Below, one piece after another: positions 35,910-44,506 of a DNA stretch of 64,000 nucleotides. The stretch lies in NCBI RefSeq assembly GCF_020535565.1, contig NZ_CP084758.1, forward strand, positions 1,701,501 through 1,765,500. The letters are read 5' to 3'. This DNA comes from Shinella sp. XGS7 (lineage in GTDB: Bacteria; Pseudomonadota; Gammaproteobacteria; Burkholderiales; Burkholderiaceae_C). The position numbers and the translations under genes are program-made. How positions within the stretch are numbered: the first letter of the stretch is position 1; the number at the start of each line of letters is the position of its first letter. The notes beneath the pieces were generated by a model. That model did not search any database. It saw only the letters and a list, made by a program, of their open reading frames with translations, and was not told the origin of the DNA.

Positions 35910-37493
35910 TTACTTGCTCTTGAGCTGCACCCAGCGCACTTCCAGCCAGTTGTCCGGGCGGTGCACCACGTCCACATGGCTGCGCGCGGCCCAGGGGATG
36001 AACTGGCGGTGCAGGGGGATGTAGTGCACCTGCTCGGCCTGGCGCAGGAAGACCTTCTTGATCAGGGCCTTGCGCTTCTCGGGATCGGGCTCCACGCTGG
36101 AGGCGGCGACCAGGGCGTCGAGCTCGTCGTCCTTGAAATTGCCGCGGTTGTACTCGCCCACCCCCTTCTCGCCGCGGTTGCGGTAGTGCGAGGTGAAGAT
36201 GCTCTCGGGGTCGGTGATGGAGCCGCCCCAGCCGAAGAGGTAGAGCGAGGTGTCGAGCTTCTCCACCTTGTTGAAGAACTGCGCCTTGGGCTGGGCATTC
36301 ACCCGGGTCTTGATGCCGATCTTGGCCCATTGCGAGGCCAGGGTCACGCAGATGCGCTCGTCGTTCACATAGCGGTTGTTGGGGCAGTCCAGCTGCACCT
36401 CGAAGCCCTCGGGGTAGCCGGCCTCGGCCAGCAGCTTCTTGGCGGCGTTCAGGTCATAGGGCAGGCGACGCTCCACCTCGGGGTCGTTGTAGCTGCCCAG
36501 GGGCGAGGGCACGACCGCGCCGGTGGGCGCGGCCTGGCCATTCATCAGCTTGTCCTTGATGGTGACGATGTCGATGGCCTGGTAGAGCGCGCGGCGCACG
36601 CGCACGTCCTTGAAGGGGTTCTTGCCCTTGACGCTGCTGTAGAGCAGCTCGTCGCGGCCCTGGTCCAGCCCCAGGAAGATGATGCGGTTCTCGGGCCCGT
36701 TGATGACCTTGACGCCGGGTGTCGCGGCCAGCTTCTCCAGATCGCGCGGCGCGGGGTCCAGCACGAAGTCCACCTCGCCCGAAACCAGGGCGGCGGTGCG
36801 GGTGGCGTCGCTCTTGATCGGTGTGTAGACGATCTCCTGCACATTGCCTTCGATCTTGCCCCAGTAGGCGGGGTTGCGCTTGTAGACCGTCTTGCTGTCC
36901 GGCGCGCGGCTCACCAGCTGGTAGGGGCCGGTGCCATTGGTGTTGAAGGCGGCGTAGCTCTCTTCCTTGTTGGCAAAGTCCTGCGTCTTGGTGGCCTTGT
37001 TCTCCTCGGCCCAGGCCTTGCTCATGATGTAGAGCGTGTTGATGTGCTCCAGGAAGATGGGGTTGACCTTGGGCAGCTTGAACTCCACGGTCAGCGCATC
37101 GATCTTGCGTGCCTCGCCCAGGGCATTGGCATAGACGGCGATCTGCGAGCTGGGCTGCTTGGCGCGCTCCAGCGAGAACACCACATCGTCGGCGGTGAAG
37201 GGCTTGCCATCGTGGAACTTCACGCCGGGGCGCAGCTTGAAGGTCCAGCTCAGCGGGCCGTTCTGCTTCCACTCGGTGGCCAGCTGGGGCACCAGCTTGA
37301 GGTTTTTGTCGCGCGCGACCAGGAACTCATAGACCTGGCCGTTGAACACATTGGTCAGCGACTCGTTCTGCGCATAGGGGTCCAGGGTCAGCGGATCACC
37401 GGCGCCGGCCCAGCGCAGGGTCTGGGCGGAGGCGGTGAGTCCGATGGCCAGCAGGGTCAGGGCCAGCAGGGTCTTCTGGGGGGCTCTCAGCAT
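35910..37493 (-). CDS. ABC transporter substrate-binding protein (DppA/OppA-like, SBP_bac_5)
   Basis: 527-residue periplasmic binding protein with a Sec signal peptide (cleavage after ASA, about residue 23). The family-5 pattern is present: LRWAGAGDPLTLDPYAQNE, the WTFKLRPGVKFHDGKPFTADDVVFSLER region in spread form, and the C-terminal FFPIxR-like HYIPLHRQFIPW. The ligand is probably a peptide or similar compound. No cognate permease or ATPase gene is adjacent, so it is an orphan that must share a transporter encoded elsewhere. The neighbouring thioesterase is 53 bases downstream on the same strand. Confidence 0.92.
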   Translation of the reverse strand: MLRAPQKTLLALTLLAIGLTASAQTLRWAGAGDPLTLDPYAQNESLTNVFNGQVYEFLVARDKNLKLVPQLATEWKQNGPLSWTFKLRPGVKFHDGKPFTADDVVFSLERAKQPSSQIAVYANALGEARKIDALTVEFKLPKVNPIFLEHINTLYIMSKAWAEENKATKTQDFANKEESYAAFNTNGTGPYQLVSRAPDSKTVYKRNPAYWGKIEGNVQEIVYTPIKSDATRTAALVSGEVDFVLDPAPRDLEKLAATPGVKVINGPENRIIFLGLDQGRDELLYSSVKGKNPFKDVRVRRALYQAIDIVTIKDKLMNGQAAPTGAVVPSPLGSYNDPEVERRLPYDLNAAKKLLAEAGYPEGFEVQLDCPNNRYVNDERICVTLASQWAKIGIKTRVNAQPKAQFFNKVEKLDTSLYLFGWGGSITDPESIFTSHYRNRGEKGVGEYNRGNFKDDELDALVAASSVEPDPEKRKALIKKVFLRQAEQVHYIPLHRQFIPWAARSHVDVVHRPDNWLEVRWVQLKSK

Positions 37494-37753
37494 GGAAACG
37501 GCAACTCCCGATCAGGTTCTTGGGGCGGCCCCGGCAGGGGCGGGAGGGCACAGCCTATACCGGGGCGGCACCATCGCTGCAGCGGGAAACGAGATTGCTT
37601 ATGCGTCGTGTGCCTATGGGGCGCTGTGCGCACCGGGGGCGTCACAAGCCTGGCCGATACTTGGGGTTTTGCATCCTCCCCTACAGTGCGGCGCATGCCC
37701 CGGCCCCATCAGGGCCGGCTGGGTGTGGTCTGGCGCTGAGGCACCGAATCCCG

Positions 37754-39871
37754 ATGAGCCTGTTCCGAAAATTCCTGTGCTGGCTGGCCCTGGCCGGTCT
37801 GGCCCCGGCTGCCCTGGCCCTGGGTGGCAGCGTCGTCACCACCGAGCAGGTGCGTGCCGAGCTCGTGGCCCAGGCGCCCGAGGGCGTGCAGCCCGGCAAG
37901 CCCCTGTGGCTGGGCCTGCTGATCCGTCACCAGCCGCACTGGCACACCTACTGGAAGAACCCCGGCGACTCCGGCCTGCCCACGGCCCTGAGCTGGGAGC
38001 TGCCTGCCGGCGTGAGCGCGGGCGAGATCCAGTGGCCGGTGCCGCAGCGCCTGCCGGTGGGTCCCCTGGTCAACTACGGCTATGAGGGCGATCTGCTGCT
38101 GCCCGTGGCCCTGAGCGTGGGGCCCGAATTCAAGGGCGAGACCCTGGTGGCCAAGCTGCGCGCGGACTGGCTGGTCTGCAAGGAGGTCTGCATTCCCGAG
38201 TCGGGCGAGTTCACGCTCAAGCTGCCGGTGGCCGCGGCCACTGCCCCGCAAGCCGCGCTCTTCGAGCGCAGCCACGTGGCGCAGCCGCGCGTGCTGGCCG
38301 AGGCTCGCGCCCAGGCCAAGCTGGACGAGGCCGGCCTGCAACTCAGCATTGAAGGCCTGCCCGCCGATTGGCAGGGCAAGACCCTGCAGGCCTTCCCCGA
38401 GGAGGCTGGTGTCTTTGACCATGCCGGCGCCCAGCCCCAGCGCTGGGAAGGTGGCCGCCTGCTGCTGACCCTGCCGATCTCGGCCCAGCGCAGCGAGAGT
38501 CCGGGCCAGCTGGCCCTGGTGCTGCGCCAGGATGGCAGCGAGCGCGAGCAGGGCGGGCTGCGCCTGGCCTATGCCGTGGCGAACTGGCCCGCGCTGCCGG
38601 GCGCCGCGCCAGCGCCGGCGCTGCAGCCGGCCGAGCCCGCCGCCCCGGCGAGCGGCGGCAGCTCCACCCTCGTGGCCCTGCTGCTGGCCTTTGCCGGCGG
38701 CTTGCTGCTGAACCTGATGCCCTGCGTCTTCCCGGTGCTCTCGCTCAAGGTGCTGGGCTTCACCCAGCATGCGGGCGAGCGCCGCGTGCTGCTGGCCGGG
38801 GGCCTGGCCTATACCGCGGGCGTGGTGCTGAGTTTCCTGGCCCTGGCCGGCCTGCTGCTGGCCCTGCGCTCGGGCGGCGCCCAGCTGGGCTGGGGATTCC
38901 AGCTGCAGTCGCCGCTCTTCGTCTCGGGCCTGGCCCTGCTCTTCGGTCTGATCGGTCTGAACCTGCTGGGCGTATACGAGATCCGCGCCGTGCTGCCGGG
39001 CAATCTGGCCGGCGCGCGCGCCGCCAATCCCGTGCTGGACCATGGTCTCACCGGCGTGTTGGCCGTGCTGGTGGCCTCGCCCTGCACGGCGCCCTTCATG
39101 GGCGCGGCGCTGGGTGCGGCCCTGACCCTGCCGGCCGTGGAGGCCCTGGCCATCTTCGCCGCCCTGGGTCTGGGCATGGCCGCGCCCTATCTGGCCGCCA
39201 GCCTCTGGCCCGGTCTGGCGCGCGCCCTGCCGCGCCCGGGCGTGTGGATGAAGCACTTCAAGATCCTGATGGCCTTCCCCATGTTCGCCACCGTGCTGTG
39301 GCTGCTGTGGGTGCTGGGCCAGCAGGTGGGCATCGACGGCGCCGTGGCCCTGCTGGGCCTGCTGCTGGCCCTGGCCCTGGCGGCCTGGGTGTATGGCGCC
39401 CAGGACCTCAAGCCGCGCGGCCGTGCCGTGCTGGGCGGCATCGCCCTGGTCGTGCTGGCCGCCACCGCCTTGTGGGCCTGGCCTGCACTGCGCGAGGCGC
39501 CGCCCGCCAGCACCGTGCAGGCCGAGTCCGGCAGCGGCTGGCAGCCCTGGTCGGCCGACAAGGTGGCCCAGGCCCAGGCCGAGGGCCGCACGGTGTTGGT
39601 GGACTTCACCGCCGCCTGGTGCGTGACCTGCCAGTTCAACAAGCGCGGCGCCCTGGCCGATGCCCAGCTGCTGGCCGATCTGCAGGCCCGCAAGGTGCTG
39701 CTGCTGCGCGCCGACTGGACCCGCCGCGACGCCGCCATCAGCCAGGAGCTGAACCGCCTGGGGCGCAGTGGCGTGCCGGTCTATGCCGTCTATGCGCCCG
39801 GCGCCAGCGCGCCGCGCCTGCTGCCCGAGATCCTCAGCGTGAGCCTGTTGCGGGAGGCGCTGGCGCTCTGA
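37754..39871 (+). CDS. DsbD-like thiol:disulfide interchange protein (ScsB/DsbD family)
   Basis: 705-residue membrane protein carrying electrons from the cytoplasm to the periplasm. A signal peptide (to about 22) is followed by a large N-terminal periplasmic domain (about 25-290), eight membrane helices with the redox pair Cys324 (LMPCVFPVL) and Cys444 (ASPCTAPF), and a C-terminal thioredoxin-like domain with AAWCVTC (Cys623, Cys626). All transfer cysteines of the membrane and gamma domains are present. The N-terminal domain is longer than in E. coli DsbD and has WLVCKEVC, as in ScsB-type proteins. The redoxin gene 59 bases downstream is a likely client. Confidence 0.92.
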   Translation: MSLFRKFLCWLALAGLAPAALALGGSVVTTEQVRAELVAQAPEGVQPGKPLWLGLLIRHQPHWHTYWKNPGDSGLPTALSWELPAGVSAGEIQWPVPQRLPVGPLVNYGYEGDLLLPVALSVGPEFKGETLVAKLRADWLVCKEVCIPESGEFTLKLPVAAATAPQAALFERSHVAQPRVLAEARAQAKLDEAGLQLSIEGLPADWQGKTLQAFPEEAGVFDHAGAQPQRWEGGRLLLTLPISAQRSESPGQLALVLRQDGSEREQGGLRLAYAVANWPALPGAAPAPALQPAEPAAPASGGSSTLVALLLAFAGGLLLNLMPCVFPVLSLKVLGFTQHAGERRVLLAGGLAYTAGVVLSFLALAGLLLALRSGGAQLGWGFQLQSPLFVSGLALLFGLIGLNLLGVYEIRAVLPGNLAGARAANPVLDHGLTGVLAVLVASPCTAPFMGAALGAALTLPAVEALAIFAALGLGMAAPYLAASLWPGLARALPRPGVWMKHFKILMAFPMFATVLWLLWVLGQQVGIDGAVALLGLLLALALAAWVYGAQDLKPRGRAVLGGIALVVLAATALWAWPALREAPPASTVQAESGSGWQPWSADKVAQAQAEGRTVLVDFTAAWCVTCQFNKRGALADAQLLADLQARKVLLLRADWTRRDAAISQELNRLGRSGVPVYAVYAPGASAPRLLPEILSVSLLREALAL

Positions 39872-39930
39872 GGCGCCGCAGGGCCCTCGCCTTGCTTTGT
39901 GTGTTCCAGACTGTGCTTCAGGAGGTGTGC

Positions 39931-40539
39931 ATGAAACGATCGACGATGGTGCTGGCCCTGGGCCTGGCGGCGGTGTCTGCTGGTGTGCAGGCCAATGCGG
40001 TGGTGGGGCAGACCGCGCCCGCCTTCAGCGTGACCGACAGCCGCGGCAAGACCGTCAGCCTGGCGGACTTCAAGGGTAAGCATGTGGTGCTGGAATGGGT
40101 GAACCCGGGCTGCCCCTTTGTGCAGAAGCACTACAACAGCGGCAATCTGCCCGGCACCCAGCAGCGGGCCACGGCCCAGGGCGTGGTCTGGCTGGCGGTG
40201 AGCTCCACCGCGCGCAGCGCCAGCGACTACAAGCCGCCCGCCGAGCTGGAGGCCTGGCTCAAGAGCAAGCAGGCCGCGCCCAGCGCCACGCTGATGGATG
40301 ACGAGGGCAAGCTGGGCCGCGCCTACGGGGCCCGCACCACGCCGCATCTGTACCTGATCGATCCGGCCGGCAAGCTGATCTACGCCGGTGCCATCGATTC
40401 CAAGCCCACGGCCAATCCGGCCGATATTGCCAGCGCGGTGAACTATGTGAACCAGGCCCTGGGCGAGGCCCTGGCCGGCAAGCCGGTGAGCCAGGCCAGC
40501 ACCACGGCCTACGGCTGCACCATCAAGTACGCCAGCTGA
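39931..40539 (+). CDS. Periplasmic redoxin (AhpC/TSA-like thioredoxin-fold protein)
   Basis: 202 residues with a signal peptide (cleavage near NA, residue 22). The thioredoxin fold carries a peroxiredoxin-like NPGCPFVQKHY with a single active Cys61, followed by TLMDDEGKLGRAYGARTTPHLYLID. A second cysteine near the C-terminus (YGCTIKY, Cys196) may act as resolving residue. AGGAG lies 6 bases before the ATG. It sits directly behind the DsbD-like gene, which could supply its electrons (inference). The 12-base-pair terminator stem follows. Confidence 0.88.
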   Translation: MKRSTMVLALGLAAVSAGVQANAVVGQTAPAFSVTDSRGKTVSLADFKGKHVVLEWVNPGCPFVQKHYNSGNLPGTQQRATAQGVVWLAVSSTARSASDYKPPAELEAWLKSKQAAPSATLMDDEGKLGRAYGARTTPHLYLIDPAGKLIYAGAIDSKPTANPADIASAVNYVNQALGEALAGKPVSQASTTAYGCTIKYAS

Positions 40540-40558
40540 GCCAGGCCCGTCTCCATGC

Positions 40559-40586
40559 AAAAAGGCCGGGCATGTGCCCGGCCTTT
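40559..40586. terminator. Bidirectional intrinsic terminator between redoxin and proQ genes
   Basis: A perfect 12-base-pair stem (AAAGGCCGGGCA / TGCCCGGCCTTT, 2-base centre) lies between the convergent genes. On the minus strand it runs into TTTTT, a classic terminator for proQ; on the plus strand it is followed by a weaker T-rich stretch. Confidence 0.85.
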
Positions 40587-40606
40587 GGCTTTGTGTGGAG
40601 GCGGGA

Positions 40607-41305
40607 TCAGCCTTGGTTCTCGGGGGCCGGGCGCGGAGCGCGCGGCTTGCCCTGGCGACCCGCACCGCCACCGCCGCCTTCGCGGCGCGGCGGGCGTTGG
40701 CCACCGTCACGGCGCGGGCCCTCACCACGGCGCTCATGCGGGCCGCGGCGCTGCTCGCCCTGGGGCTGCGAGGCGCGGCGGATGCGGTCTTCCTCCAGCT
40801 CCTTGCGGGCGATCTCGAGCAGGCCGTCCAGCTCCTCGTCCTTCACGCCCTTGAGCGCGCAGAAATTGGCGCGGGTCAGGGTGGTGTGCTCGAAGTCGCG
40901 CAGCAGATTGGCGCGCTGGCGGCGCTCCTGCAGCTCCTGGGCGCGGCGCTCCTCGGCCAGGCCGCGGCGGCGGGCCAGCTCGGCGGCGGCGGCCTCGCGG
41001 TGCTCGTCGCTGAGCTCGCCGGCCGGCTGGCCATCGAGGTCAAAGCGCTGCTTGGCCTTGCTCAGCGCCACCAGATAGGCGGTGCCGCCGGTGTAGCGGC
41101 GCAGCACGGCCGAGAGCAGGGGCTTGCTGAACTGACCCGGCGCGCGCTCCTGGATGTCGGCCTGGATGCGCAGCTTCAGCGGCTTGGGCGGACCGTCGAA
41201 CAAGGCCGGGAACAGGGCCTTGAGTTGCTGCAGGGCCGCGGCCGGGCTCAGGTCCTGGGGGGCGGCTTCAGCGGCGGTGACGCCTTCGGGGGTGGGGGAC
41301 GACAT
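40607..41305 (-). CDS. proQ: ProQ/FinO-family RNA chaperone
   Basis: 232-residue RNA-binding protein. The ProQ/FinO domain (about 20-130) shows LKALFPALFDGPPKPLKLRIQ in spread form, the RRYTGGTAYL segment and LDGQPAGELSDEHR. A long basic, charged helix follows, then a disordered Arg/Gly/Pro-rich tail (about 180-232). This tail replaces the C-terminal Tudor-like domain of E. coli ProQ. The start at 41305 (MSSPTPEG) is preferred over an ATG ten codons upstream. It ends in a strong terminator. It is expected to bind structured sRNAs and mRNA 3' ends. Confidence 0.9.
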   Translation of the reverse strand: MSSPTPEGVTAAEAAPQDLSPAAALQQLKALFPALFDGPPKPLKLRIQADIQERAPGQFSKPLLSAVLRRYTGGTAYLVALSKAKQRFDLDGQPAGELSDEHREAAAAELARRRGLAEERRAQELQERRQRANLLRDFEHTTLTRANFCALKGVKDEELDGLLEIARKELEEDRIRRASQPQGEQRRGPHERRGEGPRRDGGQRPPRREGGGGGAGRQGKPRAPRPAPENQG

Positions 41306-41364
41306 AGGCAGGAGGGCGGCTGGTGGCCGCCACACGTGAAGAAAATGGAAAAGCCCGATTGTGC

Positions 41365-43059
41365 TTAGGCTGAGGAGGCCCCGGCAAACTCAGGCGCGTA
41401 GCAGACGCGGTTGCGGCCCTCGAGCTTGGCGCGGTAGAGCTGGGCGTCGGCCTGATCCAGCCCGTCTTCCAGCCGCGCATGGGCGGCCAGATCGGCCAGG
41501 CCCAGGCTGGCGGTGACGGCCAGACCCGGCGCCAGGGCCGACCAGTCGTGGCGCTCCACGGTCTGGCGCAGGCGCTCGCAGATCTGCAGGGCCAGCTCGG
41601 GCGAGACCTCGTCCAGCGCGATCAGGAACTCCTCGCCGCCGTAGCGCGCGGCCAGGTCCTGGCTGCGGCAGTGGGCCTGCAGCAGGGCGCCCAGCTGGCG
41701 CAGGGCCTGGTCGCCCACGGCGTGGGAATGCCGGTCATTGACCAGCTTGAAGTGATCCAGATCAATCAGGGCCACGCACAGCGGGCTGCCGGCGGCGCGC
41801 GCGGCCTCGTGGCGCAGGGTCAGCTCGGTGTCCAGGCGGCGGCGGTTGGCCAGGCCGGTGAGCGGGTCCTGCAGCGCGTCGCGACCCAGGGCCTCGGCGC
41901 GGCGCGCCAGCTCCTCGTTGGCGCGGCGCAGGGCCTCGGCCTGCTGGCGTTCGGCGGCGGCCTCGGCCAGGGCGCGCTCGGTCTCCAGTCGCACCGCCAG
42001 CACGCGGGCGCGCTGCTGGGCGCTGTTGAGCGCATGCTCGCTGCGCAGCACATGGAAGCGCTTGTACAGGCGCAGGGCCTCGGCATGATCGCCGGCCTGC
42101 TCGGCCAGCTCGGAGGCCAGTTCGTAGAGCGGGATCAGCAGGTTTTTGCTGCGGGCCTGCTCGCCGATGCCCAGGCCCTCGGCGGCAATGTCGCGCGCCG
42201 CCTCGAGCTCGCCGGCCTCGCGGTACATCAGGGCCAGGTATTGCGCACGCTGCACACGCGAGCCCTGGTCGCCGCGGCCCTCGGCCAGGCGCAGCTGCTG
42301 GGCGAAGGCGGCCAGGGCCTCCTCGCGCCGACCCAGCAGGGCCAGGGCGGCACCGCGGTTGCTGTGCACCACCACCTGCACGCGCTGCAGCTGGGCCTCG
42401 ATGGCAATGGCCAGGGCGGCCTCGTTGAGCTCCAGCGAGCGCAGCAGGGCGGCCTCGGCCTCGGCGTTGCGGCCCTCGGCCAGCCAGGTCTCGCCCAGGT
42501 CCAGCTCGCGCCCGGCCATATTGGCGCGCGAGATGGCCAGCAGGCGCGGTCGCCCCTGGCTCTCGGCCACGGCCAGGGCGCGCTGGTGCCAGTCCAGGGC
42601 GGCCTCGGCATTGCCCAGCTCGCCATAGACGATGCCCAGCAGGTTCAGGGTGTCGAAGAGCAGTTCGGGGTCTTCGCCGCTGCGGCAGGCGGGCAGGGCG
42701 GTCTCCAGGTCCTGCAGGGCCTGGTCGTTGTCGCCGATGCTCCAGCCCACGCGGGCTGAGGCCAGGCGTGCGCGGGCGCGCAGCAGGCGGTCCCCCTGGG
42801 CCTGGCTCAGGCTCAGGGCACTGGTGGCATGGGCGGCGGCCCGGTCGTGCTCGCCGCGGCGCTGGGCCACATGGCAGAGCCAGGCATGGGCGTGGACTTC
42901 GGCGCGCAGATCGGCCTCGGCCCGGGCCGCGTCCAGCAGCTGCCGGGCACAGTCATGGCAGAGGTCCCAGCTCTCGCTCGAGTAGGCCGCCTGGGCCTGG
43001 GCCAGCAGCGCATCGAGCTCGGGGGCGTCCATGGAGACGGTGGGCGGGGAGGAAGTCAT
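41365..43059 (-). CDS. Diguanylate cyclase with N-terminal TPR array
   Basis: 564 residues. About 1-340 is a tandem TPR-like helical array (repeated AxxxLxxAL.. and CRSGED...LLNLLGIVYGELGNAEAALDWHQRAL), then a coiled-coil linker (about 340-390, Glu/Ala/Arg-rich), then a GGDEF domain. The active-site loop is GGEEF at about 474-478, so cyclic-di-GMP synthesis is predicted; an inhibitory-site motif RSQD stands five residues before it, so product inhibition should operate. There is no signal peptide or membrane helix, hence a cytosolic sensor in which the TPR part probably binds a protein partner. The ATG at 43032 is an alternative start. Confidence 0.92.
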   Translation of the reverse strand: MTSSPPTVSMDAPELDALLAQAQAAYSSESWDLCHDCARQLLDAARAEADLRAEVHAHAWLCHVAQRRGEHDRAAAHATSALSLSQAQGDRLLRARARLASARVGWSIGDNDQALQDLETALPACRSGEDPELLFDTLNLLGIVYGELGNAEAALDWHQRALAVAESQGRPRLLAISRANMAGRELDLGETWLAEGRNAEAEAALLRSLELNEAALAIAIEAQLQRVQVVVHSNRGAALALLGRREEALAAFAQQLRLAEGRGDQGSRVQRAQYLALMYREAGELEAARDIAAEGLGIGEQARSKNLLIPLYELASELAEQAGDHAEALRLYKRFHVLRSEHALNSAQQRARVLAVRLETERALAEAAAERQQAEALRRANEELARRAEALGRDALQDPLTGLANRRRLDTELTLRHEAARAAGSPLCVALIDLDHFKLVNDRHSHAVGDQALRQLGALLQAHCRSQDLAARYGGEEFLIALDEVSPELALQICERLRQTVERHDWSALAPGLAVTASLGLADLAAHARLEDGLDQADAQLYRAKLEGRNRVCYAPEFAGASSA

Positions 43060-43126
43060 GGGCTTGGCGGCGCCGATGATAGGGGCCGGCAGCCGGCCGC
43101 CAGCCCTTGATCCCGCTCAAATCCGC

Positions 43127-43342
43127 TCAGGGCGTGTCATCTTTTGGTTTTGCGCAGCTGGGCTTGCAGATCAGCTCGGTGCGTCCGAGCAGGCGCACCG
43201 ATTGCAGGCTGCTGGGTGGGCGGTGGCGACCGCATTTGAAGCAGGAGCGCGTGTGACCGCTGCCCAGAAAGGGCGAACCGCCCAGCTTGCTCGCGTAGCG
43301 CAGGCCGTCGTCGGTCACGCTCGTGTGGGTATCTTTGCTCAT
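43127..43342 (-). CDS. Cys4 mini-protein, paralogue A
   Basis: 71-residue protein with a zinc-ribbon-like layout: SCFKCGRHRP (Cys34, Cys37) and ICKPSC (Cys59, Cys63). The N-terminal DGLRYASKLGGSPF is shared with the gene at 44094-44330. The start at 43342 has GGAGGG upstream on its strand. It is divergent from tdk (122 bases apart). I do not recognise a named family; a Zn-bound nucleic-acid or protein adaptor is a guess. Confidence 0.75.
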   Translation of the reverse strand: MSKDTHTSVTDDGLRYASKLGGSPFLGSGHTRSCFKCGRHRPPSSLQSVRLLGRTELICKPSCAKPKDDTP

Positions 43343-43464
43343 CAGGATCCCTCCACCGGCGATATTAGGCCGGGCCGATGACAGTGCGCCCCCTCGCTTG
43401 CACTGATGTTGCGCGAAGGCTGGCGCGATCAGCGCACAATCGCGCCTTCCGCAGAACGAATCCG

Positions 43465-44037
43465 ATGGCCAAACTGTTTTTTCGCTACGCGGCGATGAAT
43501 GCCGGCAAGTCCACCGCCCTGCTGCAGGTGGCACACAACTACGAGGAGCGCGGCCACCAGGTGCGCATCTTCACCGCCCGTCTGGATGATCGCTATGGCA
43601 GTGGCTACGTGACCTCGCGCCTGGGCCCGCAGCGCGTGGCCGAGACCTTTGACGCGCAGACCGATTTCCTGGCGGTCTTTCTGGAGGCGGGGCAGCTGCG
43701 GCCCGGCGTGGCCTGTGTGCTGGTGGATGAGGCCCAGTTCCTGAGCGAAGCCCAGGTGCGGGCCTTGCATGAGCTGGCCCATCTGCATGGCCTGCCGGCC
43801 ATCTGCTACGGCCTGCGCACCGATTTCCGCGGCGAGCTGTTTCCCGGCTCGGCCATGCTGCTGGCCCTGGCGGACGAGATGGACGAGATGAAGACCATCT
43901 GCGAGTGCGGTCGCAAGGCCACGATGAATATGCGGCTGGACGCCGCCATGCGCCGCGTCACCGAGGGGGCGCAGGTGGATGTGGGCGGCAATGCGCGCTA
44001 TCGCGCCGTCTGCGGGCGCTGCTTCCGTCTGGCCTGA
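43465..44037 (+). CDS. tdk: Thymidine kinase
   Basis: 190-residue type II thymidine kinase of the nucleotide salvage pathway. Walker A AAMNAGKST (about 9-17), Walker B/catalytic VLVDEAQFL (Asp88, Glu89), the flexible lasso region around YGLRTDFRGE, and a structural zinc site Cys146/Cys148 (CECGRK) with Cys183/Cys186 (CGRCF). Length and motifs are standard. The start at 43465 gives the canonical N-terminus MAKLFFRYAAM. It lies alone on the plus strand between two paralogous minus-strand mini-genes. Confidence 0.95.
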   Translation: MAKLFFRYAAMNAGKSTALLQVAHNYEERGHQVRIFTARLDDRYGSGYVTSRLGPQRVAETFDAQTDFLAVFLEAGQLRPGVACVLVDEAQFLSEAQVRALHELAHLHGLPAICYGLRTDFRGELFPGSAMLLALADEMDEMKTICECGRKATMNMRLDAAMRRVTEGAQVDVGGNARYRAVCGRCFRLA

Positions 44038-44062
44038 GGCCCGCGACTTGAGACAGGGCCAG

Positions 44063-44082
44063 CCCTGCGCGGGCGCGCAGGG
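44063..44082. terminator. Hairpin between convergent tdk and the Cys4 paralogue gene
   Basis: CCCTGCGC-GGGC-GCGCAGGG forms an 8-base-pair GC stem 26 bases after the tdk stop. There is only a short T stretch beyond it, so termination would be weak or Rho-assisted. Confidence 0.4.
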
Positions 44083-44093
44083 CGGAGCCTGAT

Positions 44094-44330
44094 TTACTTC
44101 GGGTTGAGCTGCTCTTCCAGCTCTTTGCAGCTGGGGGCGCACACGGGCTGAGACTTGCCCAGCAGCTTGCGCGACTTCAGCATCGCGCGCGGGCGGTGCT
44201 TGCCGCACAAGAAGCACGACATGGTGGCCGCCCCGAAAGAGGAGGTCGCCGCAAAGGGCGAACCGGGTGCTTTAGAGCGGTAACGCAGGCCATCCGCTTC
44301 GATGGTCGTCTTGGTACTTTCCTTGGCCAC
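44094..44330 (-). CDS. Cys4 mini-protein, paralogue B
   Basis: 78 residues from a GTG start (44330) with AGGA upstream. It matches the product of 43127-43342 in DGLRYRSK..GSPF, SCFLCGKHRP (Cys39, Cys42) and VCAPSC (Cys64, Cys68), and has a longer acidic tail (KELEEQLNPK). The paired CxxC and CxxxC suggest one bound zinc. The family is unknown to me. The two copies bracket tdk in the same orientation. Confidence 0.78.
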   Translation of the reverse strand: MAKESTKTTIEADGLRYRSKAPGSPFAATSSFGAATMSCFLCGKHRPRAMLKSRKLLGKSQPVCAPSCKELEEQLNPK

Positions 44331-44463
44331 GCTGGTCCTGGTGAGTGTGAGATGGAACGCCCGCGGCGACCGGGGCTGCCGCAGCAGCCGCTATTTTCGT
44401 CGATCCGGCTGCCACGCCCTGAGGGCTGTATTTTCCACCATGTGAGGCCCTCCCGGGCCGGCA

Positions 44464-44484
44464 GGGCCATTCGGGCCCCTTTTT
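44464..44484 (+). terminator. Possible weak terminator in the gap before the hydratase homologue
   Basis: GGGCC-ATTCG-GGCCC followed by CTTTTT on the plus strand. The stem is only 5 base pairs and no plus-strand gene ends nearby, so its role is uncertain. The rest of 44331-44506 shows no further gene. Confidence 0.25.
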
Positions 44485-44506
44485 GGGGGAGGTGCGAGGC
44501 CGGCGC

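Noticed and set aside
35444-37493. Peptide-binding protein and thioesterase as part of an ABC import operon
   Set aside because: No permease or ATPase gene is adjacent, and the thioesterase has no evident link to peptide uptake.
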